Assembly (NCBI GenBank): GCA_907163375.1
Contig: CAJQUW010013605.1
Location: 62,001-126,000, forward strand
Source: Prostheceraeus crozeri
Lineage: Eukaryota; Platyhelminthes; Polycladida; Euryleptidae
Direction of reading: 5' to 3'
Length of the DNA stretch: 64,000 nt
The position numbers were made by a program, and so were the translations under genes. This document shows positions 23,501 through 35,604 of the stretch, piece after piece. Numbering within the stretch: the stretch's first letter is position 1; every line of letters begins with the position of its first letter. A model generated the notes under the pieces. It ran no database searches and was not told where the DNA came from. It saw nothing but the letters and a program-made list of their open reading frames with translations.

Positions 23501-26500
23501 CACGGGATCTAAATGATCATATTTTTATCATTTTCTTTCTAATCATATTGATAGAAAACTTAGCTTCCTGAACTTTCTAGAGATCAAAGAATGCTTCACC
23601 TGATTCATAAAACTCCATAAAGTTTTCGATTTTCAGACTTCAATTTTTAAGTATATCAAGCTGAAGAAACAGATTGTATTTTGGAACGCTACATTTTGAG
23701 CTGCAGCGTATGTATGCCATGATTATGATAGAAAACCATGATATCAAAATGTACATGTTAATTCAATGGCACGATGACAAAAATTTATCAAGAAGTATCG
23801 GCGTTCGGCAAAAGAAACCAGGAAAACTGCTACAATAGACGAAGACCGTAAACGTCAGAAGAATTCCTAATTATCATCCTTTTCATCAGCCCGCGTAGAA
23901 ATAATGGGTGCATGGTGATCGTCAGTCATAAATTTGTGTCTGATATTTCGAACAAAGTCAGGCATAAAACTGGAGAATCAAGGTCTCGATCTTTCTTGAT
24001 TCAGCAGTGCTACCTCTGTATTGGGAACAATACCATCATATCAAACTATGGCAGAAGTTTCTTTATCTGTTTTAATTTGACTCAATGACTTTGCACTCCT
24101 CCTAATCATGTTATTAAACTTGTTTCTTCTACTTGGCATTATAAATCAATCCCGTCAGTTTCTTGAAATTGGTTTTAACTGAAATAAAATTCAAAATATA
24201 TCGAAAAAATTTGAAAATGTTGATACAATGAATTGATAATACATGGCTTTTGAAAACATCACGTCTCAGAAGGCAATTTGCTACTTCAGCTCTGCATCTT
24301 TGAAAGCTGAAGTCTGAAAAAATGACTAAAAGTCTAAAAAAAGTCTAAAAGACTAATGTCTAAAGACAAAAATATGAAAAAAAAGTTATGTGAATCAATA
24401 GTTAATGAAAATGAAATGTTTTGCGATCATTAGAAAGTATTACGAGTAAATATGTTTGAAAAATGTGATAAAATATGTAGGCCTAATTCAGTGTCTGAAA
24501 AAACTTCTATGGTTCAGATTATTTTCAAAAGCAATAGGCTGAGTGATATAAATGTCATCACATTATTAATAGGCTATCAGCTAATCCCACACTTTTGAAA
24601 TATCTTATTTGAATATACGTGTATATGGCGGTTAAACGGTCAGACACATGCATCCAGGTCTACGAGTAAGATAGCTAGGCATTCTTTCTCTATAGATTAA
24701 CAAAATTGTTAATCTATATCAAAATTTTGGAAAAACATCAAAAGTTTTTGTACAGATTAACAGAATTTATCTGTTTATAATAAAGTTGCTTTGATCTGTG
24801 CCGGTATTTATTGATTTACATGTATCTTTCGCGTTCCTGGTGAAGTCGTGACCGGAGCAGAGAACAGAATCTTTAACGCTGGAAGAAGCTCCGGATGGTT
24901 CCATGTACTAATGACCTCATCTTCGGTCGGGACCCCGATATTTGGAAGCGGTTGTCTATACAGAAACCTCTTTGGCTCGGGTGGCCCTCTTGTCACGATT
25001 TACTGTGAAGTTTTCGAACTCATCACTTAGCTTAGCCATTGACTTTTATTCAAAATACCATCGAAAATTCTGATACACTTTTTTTGTCACTGACAGAGTT
25101 GGTAGAATTTTGTTGGCATGATTTTGGACTGATATCTTTCTTAACTTGGTGTGGATGAAGGCTTATAATCAACCTTCAGTGTCAAATTATGCTTGCTCAA
25201 AAAGTTGTGCATTTGTAAAACGTCTTGTAGCTTAAGAAATCAATAACATAAAGATAAACGATCATTTAGAAATGACTTTTTAATATGTATGATTCGTGGC
25301 TTCAACTACATCATCCCTACTGTAGAATTTGTCAATTTGCAATCTTTATTACGAGTCTGTTACGAAATTGCATATAGGCACGGCTAGAAACACAAAAAAC
25401 AAAAACGATTTTTTGCAAGCCCCTGTTGATTTATTGCAAGTTTATATTTGCATGTACGAATTAATTTGTGGTCAACTCAACAACTTCCATATGAATAGTC
25501 ACAAACATCTGTTTTATAAGATTCAACATTACTTATTAGCAATAACTTCTTAATCAATAGCGATATCACTTTAAGTGACGCGTCAACGACATAATAACCA
25601 TCGCCTCACAGATATCATCGACACAGTCATTTGGAAATGAAGCAAATTCATGAAGTTATGAATATTTCATCCAGATGCTGCGTAAACTTGTTGGTTTTTT
25701 CTATTAAGATTCGAATAGATATGGTGGGCTTAATGAAGTCATATTAGTAACAGTTGAAATCAAGAAATTACTCATTTAACTTATTGGTAAAAAAAATCAC
25801 AAAATGGCATTCCCGGGCTATTTAAAGGCTAATTGGCTATTTGGCTAAAATTTAAGGACGATTCCCGGGACCCAACAAAATTCCCGGACTGCCCGGGATT
25901 CAGGGCTCGGCCACCACCTTGACATTATCTAGTTTGAAATCACTTTATATATTTTTACCTTAACCAAGCTGCTTAAATATGTAGATATAAATGCAGCACA
26001 TGGTCAATGGAAACTGTGTGTAAATAAATTAGAGTCAAACTGGTTGAAAAAAACTCTGCAACAAATGCAGAAGATACTAATCTTCTACAAGAATGATGCC
26101 TACCAGTCGATGAGTAGTGAGCTTGGTTGTTATTTGAATAACATAATATGCTTAGCAGAAGCAATTCAGTCCTCCATTTAGTCCTTTGATTTCTTCGCAT
26201 TGCGATGGTTATGATAAGCATCGCTAAATAATACTCCTCAGCAAAGAATTTGAAACTAGGGCTGAGCCCGTCCCGGGTCCACTCTATTGTCGTGCAATGA
26301 GTGCCTTGAAGGCGCAATGATACATTTGAGCAGTCGTTTTTTTAACTTTGCACTTATATGTACTGTATTCAATATTCTTAAAATATTTCATCAACCAAGT
26401 GTCTGGACATTCATTGAGGATATAATGACTACTTTGGAATATTTTAGCAACTACACTGAGAAAAGGGCACCCATTTCTACTGTTGATGAATTTTGAGGTG

Positions 26501-29500
26501 AAGATGGCACCCACTTCCTGTACCATTAAACCATATACCGATGGCTTTCATTAGATAAACCAATCCCATAATCCATCTCTGACACGAACTCTGATATGAT
26601 GCGGGCTCACGCCTCCTATGATGCTTTACATAGCGATTGTTCTGGTGAGAAGAAGTAACTCCAATGTTTTTTTGTGTCTGTTGTTATATTGAAAAGATGC
26701 TGTCAGATACACAGTGAAGAGGGCATCCTCATCATTTGTGAGGGAAGAGTGTCGCTATATTAGCCAAACCATCAAAGTTTGGGAAGAAGTGACTGCCACC
26801 CTTGCACCTCTCATAGATACGATGGAAGAATGAATTGAAATCGACGAATGGGCAATAAATAGCTCAGAATGTAGTAGGGCCCATATCTAACTTGTTCGCT
26901 CTCGATGTGGAAGGTTTGAATAAAATTCTAGAGGTGAAGAAAGCATAGTTTCGCCCTTGAACATTTTCTTGATGGGTACGAGCGACCAGGGCAATGCAGC
27001 TTCTGCTTCTCAGAAATAGAGAGAAAGAGAGAGAGGTTTTTTATTCTCAAATGAATTCAATCATTTGTAGTTACAGACAGTTATTGATCACATAAAAAAT
27101 AAAAGTTACACAACGCTGTTTGAATTATAAAGTTGTGTGGCATACATCACAAAGGATTTCCTTCGAAGTATCAAACGATGATGTGGGATTCGCAGTCTGT
27201 TCGATCCCCTCGTGTCTCGTAAGTAAGTAAGAGTTCTGCTTGCTCAGATATGCAATTTCCGATTTTTTCGGCGGCCCGAATCTTAGAATTCTGCCCGATC
27301 ATAGATCGTGTTTTCTTTATTTGATTTTCTAGCAAAGAATCGGAGTCTTTTCATTTTGATAGGACACGGACCGCGAATTCGAGGTTTGGTAAGACTCCGC
27401 ATTTCATAGAACTCCGACCCGACTCCGGTAGTAGGCCTAGAGTAGGTAGCAACAATGGAAAAATTATGCATTAGACCTACTCTGTCTGTTAACCGCTAAT
27501 ATCAATTTATTCTTAGTAAAGTAGATGAAATAATATTGGCCTACGCAATGAATTCAGGTGAGATGTATCAGTCACTATTGATGACGGGACTACAAACCTA
27601 CAATCGACTTGTATGAAGAACCTTCATGAAGGCCTATTCTCATTTGACTTTCAAATCTATTCCTCGAGCTTTCGGGACGTTCGCTCGTTGTCAAGCATAT
27701 AAAAGCAGAAAGTGCTACAAACAACGGCTATGAAATCGCTAAAAATTAAGCCTAAGATTTAATATTTTAAAAGCTTCAGAGCATCACTAATTGGCGGACA
27801 TCAATCTGTAAAAGTTTCTTTTGCGGCCTCGTCCCTTCGGAAATCTGTGCTGGCGGCCTGACTAATAGTCGACATTGGTTTCAAGCGCATCTTTTAGAAA
27901 TTTGGGAGGATTGTAAAACGAATGTGAAATGTCTGTGTGAAATGAATACAACAAATAATAATTACATGATGAAACTGAACTTACTTTCATGGACTGTTTT
28001 GTATGAATGTTGTGTACACGAGATTCTATAACATCCAAGCATGAAAGAATCCTTCGCTTCCAATACTTTCAATCTTCTCTTGTCGCAAGCACTACGGGCG
28101 CGCATTTTCATACGAGTCGCAGGGTGCATTAGAGCTGAAACAAAGAACAATGACATCTAAGAGAAAGGAGTATATTATCCTTTGGATTACATTTTTAACT
28201 GAATGTAAAACGAAAGCATTTTTAATATGGTCTCCAGGAATTTTAAAAATCCAAATCTTTAAGAAAAACATTACAGTTTTTGTATTTTCATTCCAGCATT
28301 ATACAGTCAAACATCGATATAAGGCGCTAGTTGGGATGAAATTAATTCGACCGCATTGTGTATGATTGCGCCTTCTACCAATTTGATAGCTTCTTTTTGT
28401 TTCGTAGAGGAAAAATAGCGCGCAGTCCATTGCGAAGTTTTATTCCAGAGGTCCTTTCGGCCGGTCTCGTCAGTGGAAAACCCGGAATGAGATAAAATTG
28501 AAAGTTAAGACATAAAGAACAAGCTAATTGTGAACACATTTTACCATGGAAAGAGAAGGTCAATCAGTAGATCCTTCTGCTTGCAGAGATCTGGCTTGTA
28601 ACATTTAATATGCATAGCTTCTGAAATTCGCAGCAAACGATCATGACGTGCTTTACACACAATGGAAATGTGTCCAGCAAGCTCTCACGATCACAAGAAC
28701 AAGGAAGCAAGTGATCTGTAATGGCAGACCGGCTGACGTCAATGCTTCTCTTTGAACCCCGGGGTCTACAGCCCGGTGTCTATCTAAACTGAGGCATCAA
28801 CCGGAAATATATAATAGACAGGGCATTTGAACGAACGGCTTGAACGGTATTTTTTTCACTTTTCTGATGAACGAATTATCGAGCGGTATGTCTGAGAAGC
28901 CGATGAACGAACGGCTTTTGTGCTTGATTGAACGTGATTGAACGGCAATTCAACCCCGGAAAACCCAGTATAAGAAATAATGGCAGAAAATCTTGATACC
29001 AAAGTTGCATATTTTCACATGTGCCAATTTGGGCATGAGGTGACCCATTAGGCTTTCGTGGAACTGAAACATCGGAAATTTTTATAAAAGAAAAATCTAT
29101 TGATGCGTTAAACGCGTGAGGCTGCCAAAGCGTGTTGCAGGCTAATCATCACGACAGAAGGATTTTGACTTCCTCTATGAATTTTGATATTCTCTAGTTT
29201 GCTTGAGTTTGATACAAAAGGCGTGTGTGACGTGTAACGGTTGACGTCAACTTATGTTTCGCATTGTCATTAACGGACAATACCGACAACGAATTTTCCG
29301 GCGATGCAGGTTGTAGTATTTCGCGATGTCAGATGGGAGAACATCCTGCATTACCAGCTTCCACGTTTCTCTGAAAAAACCGATATTAGCTAGGAACGAC
29401 AACACTATATGGGGTCCATCAAAATTGAACATTGTTTTGACTTAAAAAGAACGATTGAACGGGTGTTTTATGCCATGAACGAGCGGAACGGGGGTGATAG

Positions 29501-30819
29501 CTCATTTGAGCGGTGAACGAACGAACTGGTCTGAAATGCTAATGAACGAAAGATCGAACGAACGGGGAAAAACATGACCGTTCAAATGCCCTGATAATAG
29601 ACAAGAAATAGTAGAAAATTGATTGAAGTCAGGTTTCTCAATAGCATAGCAATTCTCCATACATAGCAAACTTAATTTGGTTTTTTTTAGTTTTCTTATT
29701 TTCACTTTTTGTTATTTAGAAGTTAGCTTCTCATCAGATCCATGACGAACTCTTATTTCAGTTCTTATATGATAAAATAAAATCGTTTATAAGTATTAAT
29801 TTATTTCCCTTACCGTCTTCAGTTGAGTCGACTAGCCTTTATACGTATTTCAGTCCCTACTCTATACTGAAGTAGGTCACTCTAAGTTGTTAGTATTAAT
29901 TTATATTCTTTCGTTCATGACTTTTAGTTACCTAATTATTTACAGGATTTTCCACTAGGGTAGTTGTTTAACTTTGGTATCTTCCGTTTCCTGGATCCTT
30001 CGAATTTTTTTTACCGTGTCGTGTCTTGATTCGATCATAGAAAACTCGCAAGATTTCAGAACGCAGGAAGGATAGGACTGTCTTCTTGTAATCTAGATAT
30101 TAGTCAAAGAGCATATTTTGATTGAAGTGTGACTGCATACTTAAATGTATATGCAGAAAACATTGCCATCTGTAAAATAGAGACCTGCCTAAAAAAGGGA
30201 CCAAATAGAGGACAATGGAGACCAGTATCAAAAAAATGTAGTCACCCTTGGTCTACCCATACGGAAATTTTTCGTGTCCTTCATTGCTGAGCCTTGGCAC
30301 CTCACATGCTCGTATATAACACTCGCTATATACACATACAATTTGGGGATCCCACAACGTTGTTTGTAGTTCTAATGATAATCGGATCGATTCATGTGCG
30401 ACGTGTTATTTGTGGGATTTCATAGTGGCAATGCGAAGCCTCAATGCGTGATTTCTCTGTTAAGTGGATTTTAGTAGATTTGGTTTTCAAAATTCATGAA
30501 ACCCAACTCGACGCTTATCTTTAATGCATACACCGTCTTCTTTCAATGTCACCAGCACGGCTGAGTATTTCTGTCCGGTTGTTATGTGACTTTTTCTTAC
30601 CACTTACCTTGCTTTTTAAAATTCTTCTAACGTTATAATTTCATGCATCATACAAGTATCAAGCTCTGATTACCAAACTGTTGTCTTACCTTTCGACGAA
30701 TGATGTTTATGGACACGACGCTTTCTTGAGAGGTACAACAATAGGTCGTTGAACTCTTTCGGTGGCGAGGTCAATTTCTTTATATCTCTCACACTGGCTT
30801 TGGCAAGAAAATTCATAAC
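20370..30819 (-). CDS. Gene B: paralogue of gene A, C-terminal three exons only
   Basis: Joined from 30690-30819, 27985-28134 and 20370-20500 (130+150+131 bases). Splice phases are 0, 1 and 1, as in gene A, and the split arginine codon before the last exon is also conserved. The eight cysteines keep exactly the spacing of gene A although the residues between them have changed a lot, which suggests selection on the fold. Introns are much larger than in gene A (about 2.6 and 7.5 kb) and hold several mobile elements. A vWA exon was not found upstream between 30820 and 64000. It may lie beyond the window, or this may be a 5'-truncated or decayed copy. All three visible exons have intact frames and splice sites. 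Confidence 0.8.
20525..20790 (+). repeat. Interspersed repeat, copy 1 of a pair
   Basis: Collinear with 31262-31512. Shared blocks include TTTTATTAAATGAACTCGA and TCTCCGTGTCATG/TCCTCCGTGTCATG. It lies about 25 bases beyond the acceptor of the gene B terminal exon, inside intron 3. Class unknown. Confidence 0.75.
21076..21366 (-). repeat. Interspersed repeat, copy in minus orientation
   Basis: Reverse-complement partner of 16577-16864, about 10-20 percent diverged by eye. The two copies bracket 4.2 kb that includes the gene B terminal exon. Confidence 0.8.
21822..22938. repeat. Long diverged inverted repeat, arms about 500 bp
   Basis: Left arm about 21822-22302, right arm about 22385-22938, loop about 80 bases. 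Matching blocks run the full length, for example AAACGGACCACC against GGTGGTCCGTTT, AGCTCACTTGAAAGCTGAGA, and GAACATTTATGATGGAAAAG. Divergence is perhaps 20 percent, with some gaps. Parts of the right arm are open on the minus strand (ELSFDKLAIKIGELEKIV), but the left arm does not keep the frame. It is an old foldback element or inverted duplication in gene B intron 3. Confidence 0.85.
22939..24680. other. Gene B intron 3, nothing recognised
   Basis: AT-rich with short overlapping frames near 23166-23451 that show no known motif. Confidence 0.45.
24693..24718. repeat. Short palindrome ATAGATTAACAA / TTGTTAATCTAT
   Basis: 12-bp perfect arms separated by two bases. A partial echo (AGATTAACAGAATTTATCTGT) lies 40 bases on. 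Significance unknown. Confidence 0.6.
24799..24996 (-). other. Unassigned coding-like stretch
   Basis: Proline-rich frame (GPPEPKRFLYRQPLPNIG, later PALKILFSAPVTT) that is GC-richer than its surroundings and ends in a stop followed at once by AATAAA on the minus strand. No ATG or clear acceptor was found, and the opposite strand is open too. It may be a terminal exon or a retroelement 3' end. Confidence 0.25.
25800..25915. repeat. CCCGGGA-rich repeat cluster
   Basis: ATTCCCGGG occurs repeatedly along with TTCCCGGAC and TGCCCGGGATT, ending at CAGGGCTCGGCC. It resembles the subterminal zone of a hAT-like element. A further GTCCCGGGTCC lies at 26268-26280. Confidence 0.45.
25920..27005. other. 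No gene recognised
   Basis: A stretch near 26705-26835 is open for about 38 codons (VWEEVTATLAPLIDTMEE) and looks like worn coding sequence of unknown origin. The rest is AT-rich. Confidence 0.35.
27015..27240 (-). mobile_element. LINE 3' end fragment with CT-rich tail
   Basis: The minus strand reads RDTRGSNRLRIPHHR and ATQLYNS, the conserved C-terminal block of Jockey/CR1-group reverse transcriptases. It continues into a short 3' region ending in AATAAA and a (CT)n simple repeat (27009-27030). Strongly 5'-truncated. Confidence 0.7.
27330..27440. repeat. Fragment of the GGAGTC iteron family
   Basis: Contains AATCGGAGTCTTTTCATTTTG, TGATAGGACACGG and AGACTCCGCAT, matching the end repeats of 1833-2596. 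Internally scrambled or a short derivative. Confidence 0.55.
27985..28134 (-). CDS. Gene B exon 3
   Basis: Acceptor TTCTTTGTTTCAG and donor GTAAGT, phase 1 in and out, 150 bases. Encodes ALMHPATRMKMRARSAC, then DSFMLGC and YRISC. The spacing C-x17-C-x4-C is identical to that of gene A exon 3, while identity between the cysteines is low. Confidence 0.83.
28819..29593. mobile_element. Non-autonomous hAT-type transposon, perfect 8-bp target duplication
   Basis: Inverted ends CAGGGCATTTGAACG are perfect over 15 bases, flanked on both sides by ATAATAGA (28811-28818 and 29594-29601). GAACG and GAACGAACGG iterons are dense in the first 130 and last 150 bases. It is 775 bases long with no transposase. 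Intact duplication and ends suggest a young insertion, in gene B intron 2. Confidence 0.93.
29602..30689. other. Gene B intron 2, nothing recognised
   Basis: AT-rich intron sequence. Confidence 0.5.
30690..30819 (-). CDS. Gene B exon 2
   Basis: Acceptor TTCCGTTGCAG and donor GTAAGA. Phase 0 in, phase 1 out, 130 bases. Encodes VMNFLAKASVRDIKKL, PPKEFNDLLLYLSRK and a basic tail. It is 30 bases longer than gene A exon 2, through ten extra codons at its 3' end, and is otherwise collinear with it. Confidence 0.85.
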
Positions 30820-31261
30820 CTGCAACGGAAGAACTCAACTTATTTATATTAAGAATGAAACATAAACTTTAGCAACTAATAACAAATCTATCAAATCACC
30901 AGCATATCAAGTCAGAAGATGCAACTTTTGAAGTCAGTCATTTTCAGGTCGAATCATGTCACGCGTATGACACACATAGAAATAGTCTACAAAAAGCCAT
31001 TTCATAATTAACCACATTTCATAAAAAATACTGACAAACCATCATTTCATAATTACACCGGACCTATCTCCAATCGGTTGATTATTCAGCTCTTGAAAGT
31101 CATAAACTTAGCATTCAAATGAATATAAGAAACCGCTTACTTTAAGCGAATGCCTCTTTAAGCTTTTTTTCAACTGTGTATGACACCACTATACTACACA
31201 TGTAAAGCGATCGAAGCGATGCGAAACCATTGTGTGTAATTTTTACATCGACAGTGTTGGC

Positions 31262-31512
31262 ATCATCGAGTGAGTATATTAGATAGAATGGCAAACTAGC
31301 TATAATTAAATCCCTTTTGTGTATGCAGTTTCAATTTTATTAAATGAACTCGAATGAGACCCAGCATCACATGTGAGACATGCAAATTTTTACATTTTTG
31401 GAGAAATTTTGGATTTGACTGATCGTGATAGCAAAACAGAATGAATAATGGCATTTGACAAATCCTCCGTGTCATGTCAACACTTTTGGTGAGGCAATAC
31501 AGTTTGTTAAAT
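31262..31512 (+). repeat. Interspersed repeat, copy 2 of a pair
   Basis: Collinear with 20525-20790. Homology stops at about 31515, exactly where the LINE begins, so the LINE probably inserted into this repeat. Confidence 0.75.
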
Positions 31513-31515
31513 TAG

Positions 31516-34020
31516 CAATCCTATGGGCGGTGGAGTGGGGATATGGATGAAGGATTACATACCATTTGAACGGCGATATTTTGTGTCACCAATGGGTATT
31601 GAGTACATTTTTCTCTGCTTACACTCTTCAGCTGTGATTCTACTTGCCTTATATGTTCCTCCTGATTGTGCGATAACATATGGTTCTTGTATTTGTGATT
31701 TCATCATCGATTCAATTGATTTGATGTTAAACAATCATTTTGATTATGAGATAATCATTTGTGGAGATCTGAATCGATTAAATATTACTCCTTTATGCGA
31801 GTCTTTGAATGTGATAAATTTGTACAACAAACCCACTTATGGAAATGCTCAGTTGGATTACATCTTACTATCTGAGGATTTGGTAGAATGCTATACGATC
31901 TCTGAGTGCTCTACGATTGATCAATCCAAGACTCCACACGTTTCTTTACTTGCGACCCCATGTATGAAGCTGAAGCAGTCACACGATGTTATTAAGAAGG
32001 TCTACGATTTACGTCAATCAAACCTGGACACTTTTGCCATGATTATACAGAACATCAACTGGGACTTTATTGATAATCCATCCATGTCTCTTGATGACAA
32101 ATGTGCCTTATTTCATGAATTACTGGAAACAGCAGTTAATCAGAGCATCCCGGTCTCATTTATTCGATGCACCGCTCGTGACAAACCGTGGATTACTCCC
32201 GTTTTAAAAGACCTTATCAATAAACGTTGGGCTGCCTTTTGTAATCGTGATTTTCCGCGCTATAACATCTTGAAAACTAAAGTGAAAGAGGAGTTGGCGA
32301 AAGCCAAAATTGCCTGGATTAAACGTATCAGTGGCAAAAACTTATGGAAAGGTATGAAGACACAATTAGGTTCAAAGTCATCGAATCATGTTATGTCCCT
32401 TGTTTCAAAATATCCGACTGTTCTTGATGCTGTTGACGCCATCAATATTTCCCTATCTTCTGTTTTTCTGGACGATGATAATGATAGTGTCTTCATAGAC
32501 TCTTATGATTCTGAAGCTAGCATCAGCATTAATATTTCGCCTTTGCCATCTATGATATGATAGCTAAATGTAAGACTTCTAAAGCTTCGCTTGACTTGCC
32601 AATATTGCTTTATAAGCAAGCAGGAATTTTTCTGGCTGAGCCTCTGTGTAGATTGTTTCAGCTATCGATTGAGTTATGTACTTTTCCGAAGGCATGGAAA
32701 GTTGCCCAAAGACTAAATCTCCCGAGTTGTGTGATATCCGTCCTATCAGCATTTTGAGATTTCCAGCAAAGTTATTGGAAACTGTCATTGTGAGTTTCTT
32801 AAAGCCCATCATCTTACAAAATTATGATGACAATCAGTACGGTTTCCGTCCAATGTCTTCGACACAATGTGCACTAGTGTCTCTTAACGAACATATCTTA
32901 CAGCATTTGGATGACTCGCAAACTTGTGGTGTACTTGTCATATCGTATGACTACTCAAAGGCTTTTGATAAATTGCGTGCTAGTCACATTTTGAGCCAAC
33001 TAATGAAGTGTAATTTTCCGATCGCTGTTGTTAAGTGGATAAAAAGCTACTTAACCGATAGAATGCAGTACGTTGCAATTGGAGAGACCAAGAGCAGCTG
33101 CGTGAACGTGACATCGGGGATCCCTCAAGGATCAGTTTTGGGTCCTTATTTGTATGCCTTGGCCACATCATCGTTCCGCACTATCGGTAATGAATGTCAT
33201 GTTATACGATATGCTGACGACACAACTATGTGCTTCCCTATTTATCCTCAACAAAACAACATCCACATTCAAACCGAACATGATAACCTTTTGAGGTGGT
33301 CTAATGAAATGAACTTAGCTTTGAACAATGATAAATGCAAGGCCCTGCTGATACCGAAAAGAAACTGACGATTCTTTCCATTTCTCCTCGGTCAAACTAG
33401 TTGAGTCGATGAACATTTTGGGGGTCACATTTAATTCGAGAGGAACTTGGACAACTCATGTGGAATCAATTTCAAAGATAGCCTCTCGAAGAATGTATGC
33501 AATACGAGTAATTAAACCTTGTCTATCTGTTGGTCAATTGAAGACATTATATTATGCAACAGTACGCTCGATTCTTGAGTATTGTGCACCTGTATTTATT
33601 GATTTGTCAGCTGCCGATTCAATACGACTTGAGCGAATCCAAAGACGCTTTCATAAAGTGATGTGTGGAAATGACTGTAGTGATCATTGCTTACCCTCTC
33701 TCGAAGGTCGACGTGATGAACTAACCGACAGATTCTTTCAGAAAATTATGTGCCCAAATCATATTTTGCATAAACTCCTTCCTGAAAGATCCCAAACTGG
33801 TCGTTTCCTATTGCCGAAGACCCAAACATCTCGACGAAGACAATCATACATTTTTCAAGCCGCCATGCGCTTCAATGATTCCTACGAACGTGCTTTCAAA
33901 TGATTAAGTTTTGAATGTTTTAATCTGACTTGATAAACTTATTCCTATATTTTCACTCACTTAAATGTTTCTATGTAATGTCAACGATTTTCATTTCAAA
34001 AATATACACGCATTATATAT
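31516..34020 (+). mobile_element. LINE with endonuclease and reverse transcriptase, 5'-truncated (Jockey/CR1 group)
   Basis: 31523-32560 covers the second half of an apurinic-type endonuclease (GGGVGIWMKD, IIICGDLNR, QLDYILLS) and the linker. 32676-33368 holds the reverse transcriptase core: YGFRPMSSTQCAL, SYDYSKAFD (motif A), GIPQGSVLGPYL (motif B) and RYADDTT (motif C). 33409-33903 holds ILGVTFNSRGTWTTHV, LEYCAPVF and the C-terminal PKTQTSRRRQSY. The frame changes between these three pieces, so there are at least two breaks, but catalytic residues persist. The 3' region runs to about 34020. No target duplication was found. Confidence 0.93.
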
Positions 34021-35600
34021 ATCGTTGGAGCTAGACACAACATGATGTATTTTAACTTCTCGCGGATTCTCAAACGATGATGATAATCATCCCAGCACTC
34101 AAACATGATAGATTAGAATTCTGAGTAATTCGAATAATCAATTGAAGTAGTCCTAATGAGGACTGAAAACGTTCTCCAATCCGTCGACTCACGAAGACAA
34201 TATTGCTGTGGCCAATGGATTAACCAGCTCCTGAAAGAACTCGATGCAGTTTTGTCGCAGCAACCAATTAAGATTGATCAGCCTTGGCCCACCAACCGGT
34301 AAAAATGGAGATCTCAAGACAACTTATATTAGCACTTGTTCTTCACAACAATGCATTGCAGGCAAATTATATTAATAATGGAGATAGAAAAGGACAATTA
34401 GCATCAATAGTCATGGAAATTAAAGGAAATAGATATCATAAAACAACGTAAAACCGATGGATAAAATAGGAAACACAGTGGAAAAGTGGATTACATATAA
34501 AGATGTTTTCGGCAGCAAGTTTCCGTATTCGAGGATTTACGGCAAAGACATCAACCGATACTACAAACCGACATTTCTGATACTTTTCAAATAAGACGGT
34601 GATTTCCACTCTTTCGCCTAAACGGCGAAACACTTCACGGTAAACCTAACACTTTTCATGCAACTAGATAATTTTCAAGATCCTCGAAAAGAGGAGAAAT
34701 CTGCGATGATTGTACTTTCAAAGCTCTTCCATTTATTGACATTTCTGCTTATGTGGCTAGTTGTGAAAAATGTGGAATAAATGAGGCATTTCGTCAGCTA
34801 GCAGAGCTTTTCCGTAGAAATGTTACGGAAATCTAATGCTTGAAAGGCTCTCCAGATCTTTCCTCCCGATGACTATTATTGTGATTGGATGCTTTCTACT
34901 TCTTGATCGTCACCGAAGTCTTGTACTTCAATAATTCATGTCTAATTCTGTAAATATGATATTTCTTGTCATTCATCTAAACAACCTGTCTCATCCCCTC
35001 ATTCATGATAGCCACAAAATACGCATTCACATATCCCCAGCACCCACATGAAGGATTGAAGTTTGAAAAACACATTCAATTCTGTGAACTCCAAGATTTT
35101 TTTTTTCAATCGTGGATAAATGAAATCAATATGCATTAATAGTATTATGAGTATTGATAAGGTTGCTAATGAATAGAAACAAGCCGATATGGGTTCAGAA
35201 AATGATGACTCCATGCCAGGCCTGAGATTGCACTCAAGAAATCAGTATAGTGATAACTTTAGCATGTTATTGAGTGTTAGATGTAAAGTCTTCCGACTTG
35301 TGCTAATAGCAGGGTTTTGGAGTAAGAGTCTTGTCATTTTAGCCGGAGGCAGATTCTTATCAAGCAACAAAATCCCAGACCTCGACTTAGAATAGTAATT
35401 TAGGGAGCATTATTGAATCGTACATAAATTCCATATCATTTGTATCATTTTGTTGATTTCACTCATCCATCAAGCAAAAGTTGTGATGATATGGATGGTA
35501 GGCTACTTCTCTAGGATATTACCATACTAGCACTGCAAGGCCGTAAACGAAAACAAAAGAAGGCCTGAAGTGTGAGTTTTGTGCGAAAGTTGTTCACTAT
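34021..35600. other. No gene recognised
   Basis: Small frames only. 34436-34633 minus (ERVEITVLFEKYQKCRFVV) is open but unrecognised. Confidence 0.4.
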
Positions 35601-35604
35601 ATCC

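Noticed and set aside
26705-26835. Host exon
   Set aside because: About 38 open codons that look coding, but no splice sites or recognisable domain.
34150-34180. Hammerhead-like CTAATGAGGACTGAAAAC
   Set aside because: Wrong core (CTAATGA) and no stem I or stem III.
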